Assembly: GCA_902787595.1 (NCBI GenBank)
Contig: CADAHD010000170.1
Location: forward strand, 1-5,383
Length of the DNA: 5,383 nt
Origin: an uncultured Lachnospiraceae bacterium
GTDB lineage: Bacteria > Bacillota_A > Clostridia > Lachnospirales > Lachnospiraceae
Reading direction: 5' to 3'
The position numbers were made by a program, and so were the translations under genes. This document shows, piece after piece, positions 1-5,138 of the stretch (the first letter of the stretch is position 1; every line of letters begins with the position of its first letter). Under the pieces are notes generated by a model that made no database searches, was not told where the DNA came from, and saw only the letters and a list, made by a program, of their open reading frames with translations.

Positions 1-81
1 GGTTGCCGCTTCAGTTGCCGCTAATGTATCTGCTACGGCAGTTAATGTTCCGATTGTTCCACCGGGTGCTTCACCAGCCAT
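1..81 (-). CDS. 5' end of an unidentified gene (partial, runs out of the window)
   Basis: Only the first 27 codons are present, beginning MAGEAPGGTIGTL and rich in Ala, Thr and Gly; the frame is open to the window edge. The start is an ATG placed 3 nt after the stop of the 814-residue gene (TGA TAA ATG), with a purine-rich AGAAGAGG stretch about 10 nt upstream that can serve as ribosome binding site. The position implies the same operon and translational coupling with the preceding gene. No domain can be recognised from so short a piece. By context it should be another component of the contractile injection system, but this is inference only. Confidence 0.6.
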   Translation of the reverse strand, partial: MAGEAPGGTIGTLTAVADTLAATEAAT

Positions 82-84
82 TTA

Positions 85-2529
85 TCATAAACCTCTTCTT
101 CTCTGCTCGTTTTTTAACTGTCTTTCTATCCTGCCGTATACCCGCTCCGTTATGGCGTCCAGCTGGGCTCTCATGCTTTTATTCACAACATTAATTATAT
201 CTTCCCTGTTCTGTTCCACAATACGGCTGTTCACATTATTGATAACGGTTGTTTCTTCGCTCACATGATTCTGCGTATGCTCATTAATGCTGCGCTGTGT
301 CTCCTCCAGGCGGAACATTTCCTGTCTGAGGCTTTCAATGGTTTCCTCATCTACAGAAGTCTCCATGTTCTTATGTACAAACGAAAGATTCTCCTGCTCA
401 AAAACCGTATGCGGAGCAGTTTCATCAAGTCTGCGCCTTGCCCAGCGGTTTACAGTTTCCTCAAGCAGACGGGTCACTGTCTCATTCTGATGTCTTACCA
501 TCACTTCGCGCTCGCTGCGTTCCTCACGCTGCGTGACAGATGAAGCAAATTCTCTCTCCGTCGTGCTTTCTTCACGGTATATATTCTCGATCAGCTCCCT
601 TGAAGCTTCCGTATCCTTTGCTGCTTCCCTGAGCGCCCGGGCATGCTCGCGCACGCTGCCGGCTATGCTCTCTATTGTAACATTTTCTTCTTCTGTCTGC
701 GTTAAATTATACACCGGGAAGATATTCTGAAGGTTTATACTCTCATATAAACGCTCTGCTCCGGCCTCCGGCTGATATCTTCCGCTTTCAGGATAAGGCG
801 CTGCAACCCTGGTATCAGAAGAAGGCGGATAAAACGGTGCTTCTTTAGCCTGATCCGTGATCCCGGGTAAAAGCCCTTCCTGCGCGCCGGCCTGCTGAGC
901 CTCCCGCGCAGCTTCTTCATTCATCACGCTTCTTATGTCATGCAGAAGGATACCTATATTATCCTGCGATATCTGTTCTGACATATAGAAACGCTGCGGT
1001 TCCCTTATATATTCTCTGATAAGCTGATGCGCTCTCTGCTGGAGGGGATGGAGAAGCTTTTCGCTCTCCTGCCTTATGGTTTCGATCCTCTCGCTCTCAC
1101 GCTCCTCAGAATGCAGATATTGTTCTATCACCTGATCCTGATGTTCCAAAGCCATCGCTGCAGCTCTCTGCGTCATCTGCACGGGAGTCTCGCTGCTTTG
1201 CTGCGGCGCATTATTCTCCAGGATATTCTTAAGGTTCTGCATGTAGCGGCGGTTTCTGGCCACATTCTGCTGATATACCTGATAAAGGCTTTCGTTTATC
1301 TGAGAGCTGTTATCAATATTTTCTGTATTCCGGCTCACATCACCCTCATGGATGATCTCTGCCGTTTCAAAGCTGTCCCCTTCTATATTTGTGCGGCTGC
1401 TGCTCTGATAGCGTTCATCTATATTTATACGCTCTTCACTGCTTGAATACTCAGTATCCTGTCTTATGCTGTTGTCGATATTCTGTCTCAGCTCTAAAAG
1501 CTGTTTAATGAACGTTGTCTCGCTTTCATAAACATCGCCTCTGTCAATATTTGCATAATACTGTTCATGCAGATACTGAAGATACGCTGTATTCTGCTCA
1601 AGTCTGTATAACACATTATCCGAGGCCCCGTAAAAAGAATCCTCCGCGGATATCCAGTTGCGCATATGATGGTCTATGCGCTCATAAGACAACTCATATA
1701 TATTATCTATGAGATTCATCAGCACTGCAGAGTTTATGCGCTCATTTATCTGCTCAATGCTCATGCTGCTGATCTCTGTCTCGTCACCCTCGTATATATT
1801 ATCGTGTCTGTAAACAAGAGGCTGCGCCTCCTGACGCACGGTCTCGCGAAGCCGGCTTAAGAGCACTTCTTTTGCAAAACGTCCCTGTTCGCTGATTCGG
1901 AATTCCGCATTGGAAATATTCCTTGCGCCTTCGATATTCTCATAATAATTCCGCATGATCTGGTAAATGGCTGCTGTCTTTAAGCGCCTGTTAACGCTCT
2001 CATGCAGATGCAGAACGCTTGAATTCAGTATCTCTGTCTCACTCCTGAACTCCATGCGCAGATCCCCGGCATATTCCGAGACCATATTCCGCAATTCTTC
2101 AACATTTTCCCAGTATGCCTGAGTGGTGCTGTTCAGTTCCTGTGTCTGTCTGGTAAGGCGGTGAACCTCTTTCATGAACTTACGCTCATCCCTTATACCC
2201 AGCTTATGAAGCACATTGCTGATATATACGGTATCCTGATAAGAAAGCTTTGCATCAGCGCTTACAAGTATCCTGTTTATCAGATTATTGATGATGTTTA
2301 CTTTCTGTATCTGATTATTTTCAATGTTCGCATTACTGATAAGGCTGCTCATGCCTCCGCCCATCATATATACTTCAGGCGGCTGTGTGGTAAGATGCAA
2401 AAGATCCGCCTCATTGAGCTCGCTTCCCATGTATGAGAAGTTGCCTCTTATGCGTTCACAGAAATTTTCCGCCGACTGGAGCAGATCGTTACGTATGCTT
2501 AATTTTATCGGTGCTCGAAGTTTAAGCAT
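85..2529 (-). CDS. Large Arg/Glu/Asn-rich, predominantly helical protein of unknown function (814 aa)
   Basis: I do not recognise this protein. It starts with a basic, partly amphipathic segment (MLKLRAPIKLSIRN), followed by a moderately hydrophobic region to about residue 115 containing a Gly/Met patch (MMGGGM, 55-60). Residues 120-545 are highly charged, rich in Glu, Arg, Gln, Asn and Ile, and look helical or coiled-coil. Residues 546-595 form a Pro/Gly/Ala linker, and 610-814 is a second charged helical region ending in RRRGL. By my count Arg outnumbers Lys about 76 to 17. There is one Cys (C24), and no signal peptide or membrane span. The ATG lies 6 nt after the stop of the 620-residue gene, with only a weak GGGG as ribosome binding site, so coupling is likely. 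The size and helical character would suit a tape-measure or scaffold role, but no homology supports this. A surface structure or a cargo protein is equally possible. The reading frame is certain; the function is not. Confidence 0.9.
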   Translation of the reverse strand: MLKLRAPIKLSIRNDLLQSAENFCERIRGNFSYMGSELNEADLLHLTTQPPEVYMMGGGMSSLISNANIENNQIQKVNIINNLINRILVSADAKLSYQDTVYISNVLHKLGIRDERKFMKEVHRLTRQTQELNSTTQAYWENVEELRNMVSEYAGDLRMEFRSETEILNSSVLHLHESVNRRLKTAAIYQIMRNYYENIEGARNISNAEFRISEQGRFAKEVLLSRLRETVRQEAQPLVYRHDNIYEGDETEISSMSIEQINERINSAVLMNLIDNIYELSYERIDHHMRNWISAEDSFYGASDNVLYRLEQNTAYLQYLHEQYYANIDRGDVYESETTFIKQLLELRQNIDNSIRQDTEYSSSEERINIDERYQSSSRTNIEGDSFETAEIIHEGDVSRNTENIDNSSQINESLYQVYQQNVARNRRYMQNLKNILENNAPQQSSETPVQMTQRAAAMALEHQDQVIEQYLHSEERESERIETIRQESEKLLHPLQQRAHQLIREYIREPQRFYMSEQISQDNIGILLHDIRSVMNEEAAREAQQAGAQEGLLPGITDQAKEAPFYPPSSDTRVAAPYPESGRYQPEAGAERLYESINLQNIFPVYNLTQTEEENVTIESIAGSVREHARALREAAKDTEASRELIENIYREESTTEREFASSVTQREERSEREVMVRHQNETVTRLLEETVNRWARRRLDETAPHTVFEQENLSFVHKNMETSVDEETIESLRQEMFRLEETQRSINEHTQNHVSEETTVINNVNSRIVEQNREDIINVVNKSMRAQLDAITERVYGRIERQLKNEQRRRGL

Positions 2530-2535
2530 TTATCA

Positions 2536-4398
2536 TTACCCCATAAGGAAATCTGTTATGGATTGTTTTACATGCTTTACTGCTTTACCGGCCATCTGAT
2601 CTTTTGTAAGCTCTTCCGCACGCGGCGTCACACGGCTGGCAGTTCCCTGCCCCGTCTTGGTAGCCGGTTCCTTATCATCAAATTTCCATGTGCGCGGCTC
2701 AGGCTTCGGACTCTTATCCGGCTTGGTCTTTGCTTTTTTTGCCTTTCCTATCATGGTATCCCTCGAAAGCTCGGGATCAGTAGGCTTAACATGACTGGTC
2801 GTATTTTCATTCCCGTTGGGATCATTGGAAAATACCCATTTTTTAGCTCCCTTGATCATGCTGTCCCTGTCAAGCTCGGTAACTCCCAGTCCTGTAGCTC
2901 CATCAGCTCCATTGCCTTCTGCTACGGCATTCTGACGGCTTCTTTCCCCATCGCCTTCCTTTTTCAACTCGTCAAAATCCCACTTTTTTGCCTTCTGCGC
3001 CATAGACTTTGCGTCTTCTTCCACTACGCCCTCTGCCTTCACCGCAGACTGCACCTTATTGCCTTCTTTAACATATTTATCTCTGGCAAAAGCCCACTTT
3101 TTTCTTGCGTTGATCATCTCTTCCTTAGATGCTTCACTGACTCCTATTCCGCTCTCAACTTCACCGTTTTTGTCTGCTACGGCATTCTGACGGCTGCGGT
3201 CACCTCTTCCATCCTTGGTCGCGGGTGCTTTATCATCAAAATTCCACCTTCTGGGGGCGATCCCCTTATTACCGTCTGTACCGTTATCCGTTATTTTGAC
3301 CCCCTTTGCGGCTCTTCCTTCCATCGTGGTCTGAGTATCTTCGGCACGGCCCAGTCCGGTGCTGGAGCCATCAGGCAGTTCTTTATAATTCTGGGAACTC
3401 CGGGTTCCTGCGCCTGCCTTGGTCTTTTTATCGAATTTCCACTCCTTGGCGTTCTCTACCATCGTTTGTGTGTGCTTTTCCATAAGATCGTCATGATGTC
3501 TGGCCTTACGCACGCCGTTGCCTGTATAAAGACCTCCCTCATCCCATTCAAACCTTTGGGCTTTTTCAATCATTTGACCCCTTGTAAGCTCTACGGAACC
3601 GGCCTTTTCACCTTCTTTTCCGGTACTCTTGGGAAGGACTTTTGCTGAGCGTGTAGATGTCTCACCCTCTGCCTTCTGATAATTCTCATTATTCTCAAGA
3701 CCGAATATATACTTTCTCTGTTCAGGCTTGTTCTCTATCTTTTTACCATTTTCATCAACCGATCCCGGTAAGGGCTTCTGTGACTTTTTGCCTTTACCGT
3801 CAACTTTTTTATCATCAAACTGCCAGAGTGCTGCTTTTTCTGCCATTTCCGCCTCTTTAACTGTGTTATTATCGAGGTTACGGCCTTTAGACGCATAAAG
3901 CTTACCCTTTCCGCCTGTTTTAGATTCCAATTTCCAGGCAGGATCGGTAACATCTTCACTGAGCGGCAATGTGGTGCAGAACATATGATTATAACCAAAG
4001 GTTATCGTCTCGGTGAGCAGTCCGCTCTTTTCCGCATCCAGGCCGCCGTACTGTTTCCCCATTACCACTGCACCGGTAAAAGTATAATAGCGGGAATAAG
4101 TCTGTGAACCGCCTGTATTATTTCCAACGAATAAAAGCAGCGGGAGCAAAAGCTCAGTACCGTTAGAGAGCGGATCAGCGATTGAAAGATTATAATTCAC
4201 ATACCTTTCGATAACCAGCTTAAACGGCTGGGTTATGGGCTTGCGCTTAAGATAAACATAATCGTTCATGCCGCCTTCCTGAATGGGTTCGTACTCATTG
4301 TCACGCGAAAAAGGCTGCACACTTTTAAGCGGTATATCAAAAGCACCGTCTACCCGCAGCATGAAATTGAAACTTGGTATCAACCAATGTTCGCCCAT
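2536..4398 (-). CDS. gp19-like tail tube domain protein with long W-x-F repeat tail (620 aa)
   Basis: Residues 1-145 resemble the T4 gp19-like phage tail tube family: FNFMLRVDG near the start, a central QEGGMNDYVYLKRKPITQPFKLVIER stretch split by loops (40-65), and a closing strand TETITFGYNHM (129-139). This fold builds the hexameric inner tube rings or the baseplate-proximal tube adaptor of contractile systems (compare Pvc5-type second tube proteins). Normal members are about 140-230 residues, so the remaining 470 or so residues are an extension. It is Lys/Gly/Asp/Asn-rich, probably disordered, and carries about ten units built round a W-x-F core (W155, W192, Y230, F283, W320, W385, W435, W473, W521, W571), mostly preceded by a short helix of the form M-x3-A-K-K. 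The start has a GGAGG site 6 nt upstream, 12 nt after the previous stop. The only Cys is C141. The tube domain call is moderately firm; the tail has no known function. Confidence 0.88.
   Translation of the reverse strand: MGEHWLIPSFNFMLRVDGAFDIPLKSVQPFSRDNEYEPIQEGGMNDYVYLKRKPITQPFKLVIERYVNYNLSIADPLSNGTELLLPLLLFVGNNTGGSQTYSRYYTFTGAVVMGKQYGGLDAEKSGLLTETITFGYNHMFCTTLPLSEDVTDPAWKLESKTGGKGKLYASKGRNLDNNTVKEAEMAEKAALWQFDDKKVDGKGKKSQKPLPGSVDENGKKIENKPEQRKYIFGLENNENYQKAEGETSTRSAKVLPKSTGKEGEKAGSVELTRGQMIEKAQRFEWDEGGLYTGNGVRKARHHDDLMEKHTQTMVENAKEWKFDKKTKAGAGTRSSQNYKELPDGSSTGLGRAEDTQTTMEGRAAKGVKITDNGTDGNKGIAPRRWNFDDKAPATKDGRGDRSRQNAVADKNGEVESGIGVSEASKEEMINARKKWAFARDKYVKEGNKVQSAVKAEGVVEEDAKSMAQKAKKWDFDELKKEGDGERSRQNAVAEGNGADGATGLGVTELDRDSMIKGAKKWVFSNDPNGNENTTSHVKPTDPELSRDTMIGKAKKAKTKPDKSPKPEPRTWKFDDKEPATKTGQGTASRVTPRAEELTKDQMAGKAVKHVKQSITDFLMG
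2918..2940 (-). repeat. 23-bp exact direct repeat, copy 2
   Basis: This stretch is identical to 3173-3195, 255 bp (85 codons) away and in the same reading frame. It encodes SRQNAVA plus the first base or so of the next codon in the repeat tail. Identity at the DNA level within an otherwise diverged protein repeat suggests a fairly recent duplication or gene conversion. Confidence 0.85.
3173..3195 (-). repeat. 23-bp exact direct repeat, copy 1
   Basis: Partner of 2918-2940; it encodes SRQNAVA at residues 402-408 of the 620-residue protein, while the other copy encodes residues 487-493. Confidence 0.85.
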
Positions 4399-4404
4399 AG
4401 GCTT

Positions 4405-4409
4405 CCTCC
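4405..4409 (-). promoter_or_regulatory. Ribosome binding site of the 620-aa gene
   Basis: GGAGG lies 6 nt before the ATG at 4398. It falls in the 12-nt gap after the TAA (4413-4411) of the upstream short gene and fixes the start of the tube-domain protein. Confidence 0.85.
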
Positions 4410-4410
4410 G

Positions 4411-4623
4411 TTAAAATGGTTTAAGTTCGGTTATCGACTTTTCTTTCTTCTTGTCCGAGGGATTAAGTGATGCATTTATCGTGCTTATCTCCTTACACCA
4501 CCGTCTCCGCTGCGAATGATCCAGCATCAGTACTTCTTTCTCGCTCCAGTGGAAGTAATAAGATATGAATGCCATCTCCTTAAACAGCTCATCCTGAGGA
4601 TAGAGCTTTATCCCTCCTGCGTA
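4411..4623 (-). CDS. Short FHWS/RRRW protein (DUF6760-like), probably made as a -1 frameshift extension
   Basis: The -1 frame here encodes 70 residues. Key features are KLYPQDELFKEMAF, then SYYFHWS and, after a short helix, RRRWCKEI followed by STIN, ending in a Lys-rich tail. This pattern matches the small proteins that follow the tail assembly gene in many eCIS clusters, a family I recall as DUF6760 and which may correspond to the small Pvc6/Afp6-type proteins. The frame is open back to a TGA at 4641-4639 but has no ATG, GTG or TTG before the conserved KLYPQDELF block. The codon where homologues would start is ATA (4611-4609), only 1 nt from AGGAGG. The internal ATG (4575-4573) would remove that conserved block and has its AAGGAG directly abutting. 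Expression by -1 frameshifting from the upstream gene, giving a 116+70 = 186 residue fusion, fits best. Initiation at ATA, or a single-base sequencing error, remains possible. The coordinates given start at the first codon after the slip. Confidence 0.72.
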   Translation of the reverse strand, partial: YAGGIKLYPQDELFKEMAFISYYFHWSEKEVLMLDHSQRRRWCKEISTINASLNPSDKKKEKSITELKPF

Positions 4624-4650
4624 AAATTTAGAGGTATGTCATGCTCCTTT
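4596..4650 (-). promoter_or_regulatory. Candidate programmed -1 ribosomal frameshift signal
   Basis: Three elements are arranged as expected. An AAAGGAG Shine-Dalgarno-like stimulator (4650-4644) is followed after 14 nt by the slippery heptamer A AAT TTT (4629-4623), which is in the correct X XXY YYZ phase for the upstream gene (codons CTA AAT TTT). After a 6-nt spacer comes a potential stem, GAG(G)GATA pairing with TATCCTC (4616-4596), 7 bp with one bulged G and loop AAGCTC. The zero-frame stop TAA (4610-4608) lies inside the hairpin. A competing hairpin, AGCTC-T-ATCC with GGAT-GAGCT (4607-4586), is possible. The -1 frame is open across the heptamer. Frameshift efficiency cannot be judged from sequence. 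Confidence 0.65.
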
Positions 4651-4970
4651 CCGCAATCGGGGCAGACAAAATGAATCGTGGGCGGCTCTATATCATTTAT
4701 CCTCTGATACATATCCTGAAGGAATGCCAGGTCTGCGGTAAAGAGCCTCTCGATGATGTTGGGCGCTATAGTCGCAACGCCTTCGATCTCGGTGATCACG
4801 GCTGCCAGCAGCACAATGGTAAGGTAGGAAGGATTTGCCAGAACACGCGGATCCCTTTGTGCCCTCATCTCATCTCCGGCCGTAGCCAGACGCATCTTGC
4901 CGTATTTATGTATCTCTCCGTTTCCGTCTATATATCCTTTGGGTAATGTGAACTCAAATTCGGTTTCCAT
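4608..4970 (-). CDS. Phage/eCIS tail assembly protein (chaperone-like), 120 aa, zero-frame product
   Basis: The N-terminus FEFTLPKGYIDGNGEIHKYG, then MRLATAGDE, DPRVLANPSYL and RLFTADLAFLQDMYQRIND, matches the short tail assembly proteins found between tube and baseplate genes in eCIS clusters. They resemble tail assembly chaperones or the T4 small baseplate-protein group; I cannot separate these by eye. The C-terminus holds H100-x2-C103-x2-C106-x3-H110, a plausible zinc-binding knuckle. It is a cytoplasmic, soluble protein likely to act in tail or baseplate assembly. The start ATG is set by AGGAGG 6 nt upstream. The last five codons overlap the open -1 frame of the FHWS gene, and a slippery heptamer covers L114-N115-F116. 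A fraction of ribosomes may therefore make a 186-residue fusion, as G/GT chaperones of long-tailed phages do. Confidence 0.85.
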   Translation of the reverse strand: METEFEFTLPKGYIDGNGEIHKYGKMRLATAGDEMRAQRDPRVLANPSYLTIVLLAAVITEIEGVATIAPNIIERLFTADLAFLQDMYQRINDIEPPTIHFVCPDCGKEHDIPLNFTQEG

Positions 4971-4976
4971 TTGATA

Positions 4977-4982
4977 CCTCCT
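4977..4982 (-). promoter_or_regulatory. Ribosome binding site of the tail assembly gene
   Basis: A consensus AGGAGG lies 6 nt before the ATG at 4970. It supports that start and a Firmicute-type translation signal. Confidence 0.9.
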
Positions 4983-4984
4983 GT

Positions 4985-5131
4985 TTATTTCGCTTTATAT
5001 TCTATGATATGTATCGCGTTAATATCCTTTGCCTGACCGGGATAGGGACGCTTATAGCTCTTGCAGCGCAGCGCGCGGCACATACCGCAAAACACAAAAC
5101 CCCCCGCCCCGGGAGCCGGGGCAGGGTGCAT
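4985..5131 (-). CDS. Possible small Cys-rich protein (48 aa, or 32 aa from an internal ATG)
   Basis: An ORF begins MHPAPAPGAGGFVFC 7 nt after the tube gene's stop and ends at TAA just before the tail assembly ribosome binding site. It carries Cys at 15, 18 and 23 (C-x2-C-x4-C), then KSYKRPYPGQAKDINAI and ends EYKAK. An internal ATG (M17) would give a 32-residue version. Neither start has a Shine-Dalgarno sequence, so translation would rely on coupling to the tube stop. The first 15 or so codons run through the terminator hairpin, which explains their Pro/Gly composition and argues against the longer form. The C-terminal half reads more like a real protein than the N-terminal half. I assign no function; it may be a chance ORF in the intergenic region. 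Confidence 0.3.
   Translation of the reverse strand: MHPAPAPGAGGFVFCGMCRALRCKSYKRPYPGQAKDINAIHIIEYKAK
4994..5022 (-). promoter_or_regulatory. Weak candidate sigma-A type promoter for the downstream genes
   Basis: TTAACG (5022-5017) and TATAAA (4999-4994) are separated by 17 bp, matching 4 of 6 and 5 of 6 consensus positions. Transcription would start near 4987 and the leader would hold just the AGGAGG of the tail assembly gene. The region is AT-rich, so a chance match is quite possible. Its place after a terminator makes it worth noting. Confidence 0.3.
5087..5126 (-). terminator. Strong intrinsic terminator after the tube gene
   Basis: On the minus strand, CCCTGCCCCGG (5126-5116) pairs with CCGGGGCGGGG (5112-5102) around a CTC loop: 11 bp with one T-G wobble and very GC-rich. 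It is followed by the T-rich run GTTTTGTGTTTTG. It begins 12 nt after the tube stop codon. The opposite strand has no T-run after the hairpin, so it is directional. It probably limits transcription into the downstream genes and so keeps the tube protein in excess. Confidence 0.88.
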
Positions 5132-5138
5132 GTAAAAC

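Larger units (their letters stand above)
2539..3951 (-). repeat. Degenerate protein repeat array in the tail of the 620-aa protein
   Basis: The array covers residues 150-620. The core is [KR]-x-W-x-F-D-[DEK]-K, often followed by a basic Gly-rich turn, then SRQN, then a Gly/Asn loop, and then a helix with Met and AKKW that leads into the next core. Cores fall at residues 155, 192, 230, 283, 320, 385, 435, 473, 521 and 571, with spacing alternating roughly between 37-38 and 48-53 residues (one gap of 65). The best pair is 385-438 against 473-524, which suggests a higher-order unit of about 86-88 residues. The final segment ends in a core-less copy (QMAGKAVKH then KQSITDFLMG). Confidence 0.8.

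Noticed and set aside
1027..1446. Plus-strand ORF of 139 codons opposite the 814-aa gene
   Set aside because: Its hydrophobic look is what antisense of Glu/Arg/Asn-rich coding sequence gives. It has no ribosome binding site and no neighbours on that strand.
2527..2538. Readthrough of the stops to fuse the 620-aa and 814-aa proteins
   Set aside because: Three tandem stop codons (TAA TGA TAA) stand between them, which makes useful readthrough very unlikely despite the shared frame.
2563..3648. Long plus-strand ORF of 361 codons opposite the 620-aa gene
   Set aside because: It lacks a ribosome binding site, is Cys/Phe/Leu-rich in the way of antisense translation, and lies wholly opposite a well-supported gene with a strong ribosome binding site. 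The antisense of a repetitive Lys/Gly-rich sequence easily stays open.
3735..3998. Minus-strand ORF of 87 codons in another frame of the 620-aa gene
   Set aside because: It is nested in a supported gene, has no separate ribosome binding site, and has the Lys/Ser-rich character of an out-of-frame shadow.
4609..4611. ATA as an independent start codon for the FHWS protein
   Set aside because: ATA starts are very rare and AGGAGG is only 1 nt away, too close for normal initiation. It is kept only as a fallback to the frameshift explanation, since a one-base change to ATG would give an ordinary ATGA overlap.
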